From positions 1 through 57,718 of the forward strand of contig JAUYRZ010000068.1 in assembly GCA_030695565.1 (NCBI GenBank): 57,718 nt of DNA, read 5' to 3'. The notes beneath the pieces are model-generated. The model worked only from the letters and a program-made list of their open reading frames with translations. It had not been told where the DNA came from and did not search any database. This document shows positions 18,517-26,931 of the stretch, one piece after another. Every line of letters begins with the position of its first letter. The stretch's first letter is position 1. The DNA is from Archangium sp. Lineage in GTDB: Bacteria > Myxococcota > Myxococcia > Myxococcales > Myxococcaceae. The translations under genes and the position numbers were made by a program.

Positions 18517-21500
18517 TGGCGTTGGTGTTGGCCGTGGCGCTGTCGCAGGCGCCCAACTCGACCCTGGAAAATCCTCTCCTCACCAAGGCGCGTGAGAAGA
18601 CCGAGCTCATCGAAAAGCTGCGCCGCGACATCTTCAAGGTCGACCGCAGCATCGGCGAGACCGACAAGCTCATCGCCAGGAGCCGCAACGCGCCCTACCT
18701 GCCCGACCTGCAGTTCCGCCTGGCAGAGCTCTACGTCGAGAAGAGCCGCTACGTGTATTACCTGCAGGCCGAGACCCGGCCCGAGGGCATCAAGGGCGCG
18801 ATGGTTTCGCCCGAGACCAAGCTGCTCAAGCAGAAGGCGATTCAGATCTACACGCGCGTGCTGCGCGAGTTCCCCGACTTCAAAGACGCCGACAAGCTCA
18901 CCTTCTACCTGGCGCACGAACAGCGCGAGCTGGGGGAGTTCGACGCGATGTTGAAGACCCAGGGCGATCTCATTCGCAAGTACCCCAGCTCGCCCCTGCG
19001 CCTCGACGCCGAGCAGATCCTCGGTGACTACTGGTTCGACAAGGCCGACTTGAAGCAGGCCGAAGAGCACTACCGGGCCATTCTCGACGCGCCGCCTTCG
19101 CCGGTGCACGACCTCGCGCGGTACAAAATGGGGTGGATTCGCATCAACCAGGCCAACCACGCCGAAGCGGTGACCTTCTTCGAAGCGGCCGCGGCCAGCG
19201 CGCCGTTGCCGGGCGTCGACGTCGCCAAGGCGTTGTCGGTCAAGCGTGAAGCCCTGCTCGATCTCGTCTACTCGTACACGGAAGCGCGGCCTGCCAAGGG
19301 CGCCATTCAGTACTTCGAGAAGCTCTCCGACTCGCGCGCCACGTTCTCGCTGGCGCTCGACAAGCTGGGCAACCGCTACTTCATCAAGCAGCAGTACGAG
19401 TACGCCATTCCCGCGCTGCGCAAGCTGCTCGAGATTCAGCCCGACCCCGAGCTCGAGGTGGAGCGCGTGGAGAAGCTGTACGACTCGCTCAAGGCCTCCA
19501 AGGGCAAGGTGCAGCCCAAGCCCGAAGACGTGATGTACCTGGTGCGCGCGGCGGTGCAGATCAAGACCGACCCGGCGCGTGACGAGGTGGCGCGCAAGAA
19601 GGTGCTGGTCGAGCTCGAAGAGATGGGCCGCGACCTGTCGACCCTCCTGCACGTGCAGGCGCAGAAGAAGGAAGACAAGGCGCTCTACCTGGAGGCCGCG
19701 GCTGCCTACGAGAAGTACCTCGCGCTCTTCCGCCCCAAACAATACGCGACCGTGATGATGCAGAACCGGGCCGACGCCCTGTTCGCCGCCAAACGGTTCC
19801 CCGAAGCGGCTCGACAGTTCGAGGAGCTCGCGCGGTATCTCGACTCCACCCGGGTGAGCAAAGAGAGCAAGGAAGGCGAAAAGGCCGACCCCAACAAACT
19901 CGACGTCACCAAGGCGCCCGCAGCGAAGGACTCCAAGGCCGCGGCGGTCGCGTCGGTCACCAACAGCGCGGGCACCAAGACCATCGGCGGCGAGATGAAG
20001 ACGCACGACGAGGCGCTCTACGGCGCGTTGTTGGCGCACTACTCGTCGCTCAAGCCCGGCGAAGTCGAGCGGCTCAACGCCTTCGAAGTGGCCGATGCCC
20101 GCCAGGCCCTCAAGCTGCTCGGCGCGCAGTACCTGGGCCGCTACCCGAAGAGCGAGCACGCGCTCGAGGTGAAGTTCAACATCGCCCGCGCCTATTACGA
20201 AGACGGCGACTACAAGAAGTCGGCCGAGCTCTTCAAGGAGTTCGCGCTCAACCACTCCGACAACAAAGACGCCCCGGTGGCCGGCAACCTGGCCTTCGAC
20301 TCGCTTCGCCAGCTGAACGACTTCAAGGCGATCGACGCGTACGGCAAGGCGTTCCTCGCCTCCAACCTGCCGCCCGCCTTCAAGGGCGACGTGCAGAAGA
20401 TCCTCACCCAGTCGAAGAGCGAGGCGCTGGGCGAGCTGGCGCTCAAGTCGTCTGAGGCGACCGGCGACGTGATCACCGGCCTGCTGCAGGTGGCCGACGA
20501 GAACAAGGGCCAGGAGATCGGCGAGAAGGCCCTCTATGGGGCGTTTGCGGCCGCGCGTGAGAAGCGTGACCTGCGCCGGGAGCGGGAGATCGGCGACCGG
20601 TTGATCAAGGAGTACGCGAAGTCTCAGTACATCTCCGACGTGATGCTCACCCTGGGCCGCCACGCGGCCGAAGCCGGGCGTTTCCAGGATGCCGCGGCCT
20701 ACTTCGAGCAGATGGGCCGCCAGTTCGCGGGCGACTCCACCGGGCTCGATTCGATGCTCGCCTCGGCGCGGTTGCGCACGGCGATGGGTGACTTCCCCGG
20801 CGCGGTGAAGGTGCTGGAGACCACCATCGAGCAGGCCGGGGCACGCAAAGCCGAGGTGCTGGTGCTGCTCGCCCAGACGTACATGAAGATGAAGTCGCCG
20901 GCGAAGGGCCGCGCGACGGCCGAGCAGGCGCTCAAGGTCGACAAGACCAACGCCACGGCGGCGTCCATCGTGGCCGAAGTGGCGGCGAGCAACCCCAACG
21001 AGAAGCTCGAGCCGATGATCGCCATGATGACCACCATCACCAACTCGCCCAACGGCGTGGGTGACGACGCGGCCAAGGGCCTCTGGTACGTGGGCGACAT
21101 GCTCTATCGCCAGTTCAAGGCGATCCCCGGCGACAAGATCGAAGAGAAGGTGGCGGCGCTGCAGCAGATGCAGGGCGTCTTCCAGCAGGCCGCATCGATG
21201 GGCAGCGCGGAGTGGGCGGTCGCTTCGCTCTGGCGCATCGGCAACGGTCTGCAGAACATCGCCGACTCGGTCGAGGCCACGCCGGCCCCGGCAGGCTTGA
21301 AGCCCGCGGAGATCGAGCAGTTCCGCGCGGCAGTGAAGGCGCAGGTCGATCCCCTCAAGGCCAACGCCGAGAACACCTTCCAGACCTGCATCAGCCGCGC
21401 GGAGTCCCTCGAGGTCTTCACGGCCGCCGCGGTCGGTTGCCGCAAGAAGGTCGACGAAGCGTCGTCGCCGCTCAAGGGGCCGCCGGCCGAGCGCGCCGTC

Positions 21501-21884
21501 AACGTGGAGGAGCTCCAGAAGAAGGCGGAGCTCACCCAGAACGCGGCGGAGTTCGAAGCCCTCGGCCTCGCCTACCTGGGCGCAGGTCAGGTGAACAACG
21601 CCATCCTCAACCTGAACCGGGCCATCGAGATCGAAGACACCCGCGCTTCGGCGCACTCGGCGCTGGGCTACAGCTTCTTGCTCACCGGTGACTCGGCCTC
21701 GGCGCGTGGCGAATACGGCCGCGCCCTGGAAGCCGACCCCACCTTCGACAAGGCGCGCGCGAACCTCGCGGGCCTCAAGTGCCGCTACCTCGACGTGGTC
21801 GGTGCCAAGCAAGAGGCGGCGGTGGTGAAGGATGCAGCGCTCGCCGGGCCCGACGTGGACCCGGAATGGAAGAGCTGCAAGTGA
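18513..21884 (+). CDS. large exported TPR protein (GltD/NfsD-like)
   Basis: 1123 residues from ATG 18513, which overlaps the previous stop and follows GAGGAG at 18500-18505. A short hydrophobic start (ALVLAVALSQA) suggests export. The whole length is helical with many TPR-type pairs, clearest at about 95-330, 520-640 and 960-1080. An alanine/lysine-rich insert lies around 455-495. GltD (AgmU) of M. xanthus is a periplasmic TPR protein of comparable size in the gliding machinery. The gene ends by overlapping the GTG start of the next gene (GTGA at 21881-21884). A scaffolding role within the trans-envelope complex is inferred. Confidence 0.75.
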   Translation: MMALVLAVALSQAPNSTLENPLLTKAREKTELIEKLRRDIFKVDRSIGETDKLIARSRNAPYLPDLQFRLAELYVEKSRYVYYLQAETRPEGIKGAMVSPETKLLKQKAIQIYTRVLREFPDFKDADKLTFYLAHEQRELGEFDAMLKTQGDLIRKYPSSPLRLDAEQILGDYWFDKADLKQAEEHYRAILDAPPSPVHDLARYKMGWIRINQANHAEAVTFFEAAAASAPLPGVDVAKALSVKREALLDLVYSYTEARPAKGAIQYFEKLSDSRATFSLALDKLGNRYFIKQQYEYAIPALRKLLEIQPDPELEVERVEKLYDSLKASKGKVQPKPEDVMYLVRAAVQIKTDPARDEVARKKVLVELEEMGRDLSTLLHVQAQKKEDKALYLEAAAAYEKYLALFRPKQYATVMMQNRADALFAAKRFPEAARQFEELARYLDSTRVSKESKEGEKADPNKLDVTKAPAAKDSKAAAVASVTNSAGTKTIGGEMKTHDEALYGALLAHYSSLKPGEVERLNAFEVADARQALKLLGAQYLGRYPKSEHALEVKFNIARAYYEDGDYKKSAELFKEFALNHSDNKDAPVAGNLAFDSLRQLNDFKAIDAYGKAFLASNLPPAFKGDVQKILTQSKSEALGELALKSSEATGDVITGLLQVADENKGQEIGEKALYGAFAAAREKRDLRREREIGDRLIKEYAKSQYISDVMLTLGRHAAEAGRFQDAAAYFEQMGRQFAGDSTGLDSMLASARLRTAMGDFPGAVKVLETTIEQAGARKAEVLVLLAQTYMKMKSPAKGRATAEQALKVDKTNATAASIVAEVAASNPNEKLEPMIAMMTTITNSPNGVGDDAAKGLWYVGDMLYRQFKAIPGDKIEEKVAALQQMQGVFQQAASMGSAEWAVASLWRIGNGLQNIADSVEATPAPAGLKPAEIEQFRAAVKAQVDPLKANAENTFQTCISRAESLEVFTAAAVGCRKKVDEASSPLKGPPAERAVNVEELQKKAELTQNAAEFEALGLAYLGAGQVNNAILNLNRAIEIEDTRASAHSALGYSFLLTGDSASARGEYGRALEADPTFDKARANLAGLKCRYLDVVGAKQEAAVVKDAALAGPDVDPEWKSCK

Positions 21885-22447
21885 TTGGGTTCGGCCGCCA
21901 GCTCACCACGTTCACCCTCGCCGTCGTGGCGTTGGGGCTGAGCGCGTGTGAGGTCGACCCGCGCAAGTTGCCCCCGAAGTTTCGGCTGGAGGGCAGCCTC
22001 GGCCAGGTGATGGACACCGGCTACGACGAGGCGCGCGTGCTGGTGGCGCCGACCGACATCTCGTTGCTCTTCGTGCGCGTGCGCCCGCTGGGTGCAGGCA
22101 ACACGGGCGACGGCGGCACGGTCGACCCGATGATGATGATGGGCGTCTCGGAGGACTACCCGCTCCAGGTCGCTTATCGGCTGCTGGGCGATCCCATCGG
22201 AGGCCGCGTCGATCTGGCCTCTCTCGACGAGAACGGCGCTCAGCGCGGCAGCATCTCGCGCAACGTCGCCAACGATCCCCGCAACACCCTGCCCCGCATT
22301 CTGCGCGGCACGCTCTCCTTCGATCGCCCGCTGGATCCCGGCGCGGTGGTCAACGGCGACTTTCACATCACCTTCGAGAACGGCATCGAAGCGGCCAGCG
22401 GCCGCACGGTCTTCTCGACTGCGTTCACCGCAAAGGTTCAACCATGA
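21881..22447 (+). CDS. small lipoprotein of the Glt/Nfs-like cluster
   Basis: 188 residues. GTG 21881 is preferred because it overlaps the previous stop, follows GGAAGAG at a normal distance and gives a lipoprotein signal with the lipobox LSAC near residue 24. The mature part looks mainly beta-stranded and includes a short methionine run (MMMM) in a loop. The C-terminal half resembles a single beta-sandwich domain. I do not recognise a family. Its place between the large TPR protein and another lipoprotein, all joined by 4-base overlaps, says it is made in step with the complex. It could occupy the position that GltF/NfsF-type or other small subunits hold elsewhere, but no sequence feature proves that. 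Confidence 0.7.
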   Translation: MIGFGRQLTTFTLAVVALGLSACEVDPRKLPPKFRLEGSLGQVMDTGYDEARVLVAPTDISLLFVRVRPLGAGNTGDGGTVDPMMMMGVSEDYPLQVAYRLLGDPIGGRVDLASLDENGAQRGSISRNVANDPRNTLPRILRGTLSFDRPLDPGAVVNGDFHITFENGIEAASGRTVFSTAFTAKVQP

Positions 22448-23070
22448 GACTTACCTATCTGCTGCCAGCGCTGGTCCTGCTCGCGACGGGCTGCGGGCTG
22501 CGCCGCGTGCCGCTCGACGTGCTGGAGAAGCTCCCCTACGAGGCGAAGATCGAGCTGCTCGAGGCCGAGAACGACCTGGCGCTGGCGGTCGATCGCCTCG
22601 ACGAGGCGCGCGCTGAAGTGGCCCGCGCCCGCGATCAGATTCGCCGCGGCAAGGATCGGTACTCGGCTGCGCGCGATGAAGTGGGCGCGGCGGCCGACCA
22701 GAACAGCAAAGAGGTCGCCGAGCTCGCGGTGGTGGAAGCCGACAAACGCGTCGAGTGGCTGCGCGCCAAGCAGAAGGTCAACGTGCGCGAAGAGGAGCTC
22801 GCCGAACAGAGCCTCGTCTGCGCGCAGGCCCGCTACGAAGTGTCCCGCCTCACCGCGGCCCGCAAGGCGAAGCTCGAAGGCAGCGAGACGCTCGAGCCCG
22901 AGAAGTTCGAGTCGCAGCTCAAGCGCTGCGAAGAGGACTACGCCGCCCTCAAAGAGAAGGCCAAAGAGACCGGCGCCGAAGCCGAGACCATGCGTGCAGA
23001 CTGGGATCAGGCGCGCTCGGCCCTGGCCAAGAAGACCTTCGACGCCCGCGCCAGCCCCTTCGTGGAGTGA
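22444..23070 (+). CDS. coiled-coil lipoprotein of the Glt/Nfs-like cluster
   Basis: 208 residues from ATG 22444, overlapping the previous stop by four bases. The lipobox LLATGC places the acylated cysteine near residue 17. Nearly all of the mature protein (about 30-200) is charged heptad-type helix rich in Ala, Glu, Lys and Arg, predicting one or two long coiled coils. Two internal cysteines (VCAQARYE and KRCEEDY) could form a disulfide. Such proteins can span or brace the periplasm from a membrane anchor. I know no close named relative. Its coupling to the TPR genes on both sides makes it a likely structural part of the same complex. Confidence 0.75.
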   Translation: MRLTYLLPALVLLATGCGLRRVPLDVLEKLPYEAKIELLEAENDLALAVDRLDEARAEVARARDQIRRGKDRYSAARDEVGAAADQNSKEVAELAVVEADKRVEWLRAKQKVNVREEELAEQSLVCAQARYEVSRLTAARKAKLEGSETLEPEKFESQLKRCEEDYAALKEKAKETGAEAETMRADWDQARSALAKKTFDARASPFVE

Positions 23071-23073
23071 GTG

Positions 23074-25017
23074 ATGAGCCTCGCAATCGCGCTGAGCCTC
23101 GCGCTCGCCCAGCAGCCCGACCCTGAAGCCCTTCGCCGCACCGTGGCCGTGGAGGCCGCGACGGTGGAGAATGCCCCCGACGACACCGAGGCGCTCTATC
23201 GCCTGGGCCTCGCGCACCTGTCGCTGGGTGAAGCGAAGAAGGCCATCAAGGTGCTCGAGCAGTTGGTGAAGGCCGACGCCGAGTCGGTCGACGCCAAGCT
23301 GCTGCTCGCGCGCGCGTACCGGGGCGCGGGGGAAATCGAGAAGGCGAAGACCTTGCTCGATCAGGCGCTGCTGCAGATGCCCGATGACTCTTCGCTTCAC
23401 GCCGAACGCGGCCAGCTCGCGCGCGCGACGGTCGACTTGCCCGGCGCGGTGGCGCACTACCGCAAGGCGGTGGAGTTTGCTCCGGGAGACGCCGACCTGC
23501 TCTTCAACTTAGGGGAAGCGCTGCAGGCCAGCCGCAACCTCGACGAGTCGATCGCCACGTACCGCAAGGTGCTCGCGCTCAAGAACGACCTGTCGCAGGC
23601 GAAGGTGAACTTAGGCAAGGCGCTCGCCGAGAAGGGCCTGTTCGGAGAAGCCAAGGAGATCCTCTCCTCGGTGAACAAGGCCACGCTCACCGACGCAGAG
23701 GCTCACTACAACCTCGGCGTCATCTTCATGCGTGAAGGCGCGATCGGTCAGGCCACCACCGAGTTCGAACGCACCCTGGCGATCAACCCCAAGCACGCGC
23801 AGGCCTTCAACAACCTGGGCGTGGCGTGGGATGCGCGGGCAGACACCAAGAAGGCGCTCGACTCGTTCAAGAAGGCCACGGGCGCTGACCCCACCTTCGC
23901 CGAAGCCTGGTTCAACCAGGGCATGAGCTACATGAAGCTCAACAACCAGGCGCAGGCCACGCGCGCGTTCGAGCAGGCGCTCAAGCTCGAGCCCGGGTCC
24001 ACGGGGCCGTACGTGCAGCTCGGCACGCTGTACTTGAAACAGGGCAAGAAAGACCGCGCGCTCGAGGCGTTCAAGAAGGCGATCGCCGCGAACGAAGCCG
24101 ACGAGAAGGACTCGAGGGGCTTCCTGCAGCTGCGCAAGTTGAACGACGCGCGCCGGAGCACCGATGCGTACCGGGGGCTCGCGCTCACGCTGCTGGCGAT
24201 GGGCAAGATCGATGAAGCGGTCGCGGCGCTGAAGAGCGCGGTGGAAAAGATGCCCAAAGACGCTTCGGCCCGACAGGCGCTGGGTGAGGCGTACATGGCG
24301 CAGAACAACTTCGACGGGGCGATCGCGCAGCTGACCGAGCGACTGGCCCTCGAGCCCAGCACCGACGCGCGCCTCGATCTCGCCCGCGCGTATGCCCGGA
24401 AACGCGTGGCCAAGCAGGCCGAGCCGCTCTACCGCGAGGTCATCAAGAGCGAGCCCGACAACCGCTCCGCGAAGATGGGTCTGGTCGATCTGTACCTCTC
24501 GATGGGCCGCTACGTGGACGCAGAGACGATGCTCAAGGAAGCGCTCAAGGCCGACGAGAACGATCTGCAGGCGCTTTCACGGCTGGGCATTCTCAAGTCG
24601 CGCATGGGCCGGCCGGATCAGGCGATGGAGCCGCTGGAGAAGGTCTCCACGCAGAACCCGCTGCTCTACGACGCGCGCGCTGAATACGCGTTCCTGCTCT
24701 TCCGCGGGGATCCCACCAACGCCAGCCGGTGCGTCGGCACGATGATGGACATCCTCACCTCCGAGCCTCGCCACGTGCTCAGCCTTCATTATCTGGGCGT
24801 CTGTCAGTACGGCAAAGGCGAGAAGACGAAGGCCGAAGCGAGCTTCAAGGCGGCCATCGGGGTGGATCCCACCTTCTCTGCCGCTCAGTTTTCGCTCGGA
24901 GAACTGTACGAGGCCGACGGGAAGAAAGAGGAAGCGAAGAAGGCCTACGAGGCTGCTTCCGCGCTCGATCACACCGAGGCCCGCGACGCCCTCAAGCGCC
25001 TGACCGCCGCGAAGTAA
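23074..25017 (+). CDS. exported TPR protein (GltE/NfsE-like)
   Basis: 647 residues from ATG 23074, with GGAG about seven bases upstream; GTG 23071 is one codon earlier. A short signal-like stretch (MSLAIALSLALAQQ) is followed by about fifteen canonical TPR units covering almost the whole protein, with well-kept positions such as alanine-x-x-asparagine-leucine-glycine and alanine-x-x-x-phenylalanine/tyrosine. TPR arrays bind partner proteins. GltE/NfsE of M. xanthus are TPR proteins in the corresponding complexes, though those are lipoproteins and this one lacks a lipobox. It is the last gene of the forward cluster and is followed by a hairpin. Confidence 0.78.
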   Translation: MSLAIALSLALAQQPDPEALRRTVAVEAATVENAPDDTEALYRLGLAHLSLGEAKKAIKVLEQLVKADAESVDAKLLLARAYRGAGEIEKAKTLLDQALLQMPDDSSLHAERGQLARATVDLPGAVAHYRKAVEFAPGDADLLFNLGEALQASRNLDESIATYRKVLALKNDLSQAKVNLGKALAEKGLFGEAKEILSSVNKATLTDAEAHYNLGVIFMREGAIGQATTEFERTLAINPKHAQAFNNLGVAWDARADTKKALDSFKKATGADPTFAEAWFNQGMSYMKLNNQAQATRAFEQALKLEPGSTGPYVQLGTLYLKQGKKDRALEAFKKAIAANEADEKDSRGFLQLRKLNDARRSTDAYRGLALTLLAMGKIDEAVAALKSAVEKMPKDASARQALGEAYMAQNNFDGAIAQLTERLALEPSTDARLDLARAYARKRVAKQAEPLYREVIKSEPDNRSAKMGLVDLYLSMGRYVDAETMLKEALKADENDLQALSRLGILKSRMGRPDQAMEPLEKVSTQNPLLYDARAEYAFLLFRGDPTNASRCVGTMMDILTSEPRHVLSLHYLGVCQYGKGEKTKAEASFKAAIGVDPTFSAAQFSLGELYEADGKKEEAKKAYEAASALDHTEARDALKRLTAAK

Positions 25018-25026
25018 CCGTGGCTC

Positions 25027-25045
25027 CCGCTCCCTTCGGGAGCGG
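25027..25045. terminator. hairpin between convergent genes
   Basis: A 7-bp G/C-rich stem (CCGCTCC with GGAGCGG) encloses a five-base loop. It lies 10 bp after the TPR gene and about 60 bp from the end of the convergent YchJ-like gene. No T run follows, so intrinsic termination is only probable. Confidence 0.4.
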
Positions 25046-25105
25046 TCGGGGTGAGGGCCTCGAGCAAGCATCTCGAGCAAGCTCGAACTCCAGCTCGGCC
25101 TGGGC

Positions 25106-25567
25106 TCACGCGTGACAGGCCTTGAACTTGCGACCACTGCCGCACGGGCAGGGCTCGTTGCGCTCGACCTTGGTGAGGGTGACCTCGGGTGCACCGCTGT
25201 CGTAACGCCACTGCCCATCTTGCCGAGAGAACGTGCTGCGTTCGTGCAGCGCGTGCACAGCGGCGCCTTCGAGGTAGCGGGCGATGAACTCCACCACACC
25301 CTTCTCATCGGCCTCGGTGCCCGCTTCTTTGGAGACGATCTGCAACGAGAGCCATGCCACCGACTTCGCCCAGCGCTCCGTTTCTTCCCAGCTCTGATCG
25401 CGCGTCGGCTTCAGTTGGCTGGCCCGCAGGTAGTTCGCGTCACCGCGGGAAAACGCCGTGTAGCGGCTGCGCATCAAGGCCTCTGCGGTCTCGGCGGGCT
25501 TCACGCCAGAGAGCCGCGGGCCGCAGCAGGTCTCGAAGTCAGCACCGCCGCAGGGGCAAGCGCTCAT
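25106..25567 (-). CDS. YchJ-like protein with two SEC-C zinc motifs
   Basis: 153 residues. The N-terminus carries a cysteine cluster (CPCGGADFETCCGP) and the C-terminus a classic SEC-C zinc motif (NEPCPCGSGRKFKACH). The middle, with a tyrosine-threonine-alanine-phenylalanine segment and an NTF2-like fold pattern, matches the UPF0225/YchJ family at its usual length. The exact function is unknown; SEC-C motifs bind zinc and often contact proteins. The start ATG 25565-25567 overlaps the stop of the upstream NADH dehydrogenase gene by four bases, so the two are translationally coupled. Confidence 0.85.
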   Translation of the reverse strand: MSACPCGGADFETCCGPRLSGVKPAETAEALMRSRYTAFSRGDANYLRASQLKPTRDQSWEETERWAKSVAWLSLQIVSKEAGTEADEKGVVEFIARYLEGAAVHALHERSTFSRQDGQWRYDSGAPEVTLTKVERNEPCPCGSGRKFKACHA

Positions 25568-26871
25568 CGGCGCGCGGCCTCGGCAGTGAGCTCCAGCTTC
25601 TCCGGCTCACGCCGCGCAGAGGTGCTGGTGCCGGTGATCAACCGCGCGCTGCGCCCGAAGGTGAACCAGGCCCACGCCCACTGGAACATCACGATGACCC
25701 GGTTGCGGAACCCGATCAGGTACAGGATGTGGATGAAGAGCCACGCGCACCAGCCGAGGAAACCCGACAGGCGCAGCGGCCCCGACTGCGCGATGCCCGA
25801 CGCGCGACCGACGGTCGCCATGATGCCCTTGTCGAGGTACTCGAAGGGCTCGGTGGGGTTGCCCAGCGCGGCGGCGAGGATGTTGTCGGCCGCGTGTTCA
25901 CCCTGCTGAATCGCCGCGGGCGCGAGGCCTGGCACCAGCGAGCCATCTTTCTGGGTGAACGAAGCGAGGTCGCCCACCACGTAGGCCGACGGGTGCCCCG
26001 GAATCGTGAGGTCGTGGGTCACCTTCACCCGGCCAGACCGATCGAGCTCCACGCCCAGCGTGCGCGAGAGCGGCGAGGCCTGCACGCCGGCCCCCCAGAG
26101 CACGGTGGCTGCGGTGATGCGTTCACCATCGAGCGACACGCCGTGGGGATCGATGTTGGTGACCTTGGTGTTGAGCCGCACCTCGACGCCCAGCCGGCGC
26201 AACGATGCGAGGGCCTTGTCGCTGAGCTTCTCGTCGAACGCCGCGAGCACGCGTGGGCCGGCCTCGATGAGCAGCACCCGCGACTTCTTCGGATCGAAGC
26301 GGCGGTAGTCGCGCGCCACCGTGAAGCGCGACAGCTCAGCGATCGCGCCGGCCAGCTCCACGCCCGTGGGGCCCGCGCCGACCACCACGAAGGTGAGGAA
26401 CCGCTCGCGGGCCTTCTCGTCGTCTTCCTTCTCGGCTTCTTCGAAGGCGGTCAGCACGCGCCGGCGCATCTCCAACGCGTCGTCGAGCGTCTTGAGACCG
26501 GGCGCGAAACGCTCCCACTCGTCGTGACCGAAGTAGGTGTGGCTGACGCCGGTGGCGAGAATCAGGAAATCGTAGTCGAGCACCTCACCATCGGAGAGCT
26601 TCACCTTCTTCGCGGCCAACTCGATGCCCGCCACCTCGGCCATGCGCACTTCGACGTTCGACTGCTTGGCCAGCAGCGAACGGATGGGCGTGGCGATGTC
26701 ACCCGGCGAAAGACCGGCGGTGGCCACCTGGTAGAGCAGCGGCTGGAACAGGTGGTAGTTCTGCCGATCGACCAGCGTCACCTGCACCGGGCCACGCGAC
26801 AGCCGCCTGGCCGCATAGAGCCCGCCGAAACCACCCCCGATGATCACCACTCGCTTCACTTGCTGCGTCAT
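25564..26871 (-). CDS. ndh: type II NADH:quinone oxidoreductase (NDH-2)
   Basis: 435 residues from ATG 26869-26871. The N-terminus has the FAD-binding glycine motif GGGFGGLYAA and the middle a second nucleotide motif (VVVGAGPTGVELAG) for NADH. The VVGD segment before an alanine-x-x-alanine-x-x-glutamine stretch is the usual second FAD contact. The C-terminus has hydrophobic helices typical of membrane-bound NDH-2 enzymes. The reaction is electron transfer from NADH to quinone without proton pumping, on the cytoplasmic face of the inner membrane. It overlaps the YchJ-like gene downstream. A 60-bp gap separates it from the outer-membrane protein gene upstream. Related pyridine-nucleotide oxidoreductases cannot be fully excluded. 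Confidence 0.88.
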   Translation of the reverse strand: MTQQVKRVVIIGGGFGGLYAARRLSRGPVQVTLVDRQNYHLFQPLLYQVATAGLSPGDIATPIRSLLAKQSNVEVRMAEVAGIELAAKKVKLSDGEVLDYDFLILATGVSHTYFGHDEWERFAPGLKTLDDALEMRRRVLTAFEEAEKEDDEKARERFLTFVVVGAGPTGVELAGAIAELSRFTVARDYRRFDPKKSRVLLIEAGPRVLAAFDEKLSDKALASLRRLGVEVRLNTKVTNIDPHGVSLDGERITAATVLWGAGVQASPLSRTLGVELDRSGRVKVTHDLTIPGHPSAYVVGDLASFTQKDGSLVPGLAPAAIQQGEHAADNILAAALGNPTEPFEYLDKGIMATVGRASGIAQSGPLRLSGFLGWCAWLFIHILYLIGFRNRVIVMFQWAWAWFTFGRSARLITGTSTSARREPEKLELTAEAARR

Positions 26872-26931
26872 GCGCGGAAGATAGCCGTGCGAAGGGCCGG
26901 CCGCCCCCACGGCGAGAAGCGGCTATTCAGT

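Noticed and set aside
18351..21812. Very long reverse-strand open frame opposite the large TPR gene
   Set aside because: Its product is rich in Arg, His, Leu and Val without motifs, the pattern of an antisense frame in high-G/C DNA; the forward TPR frame has repeats, a start site and coupling.
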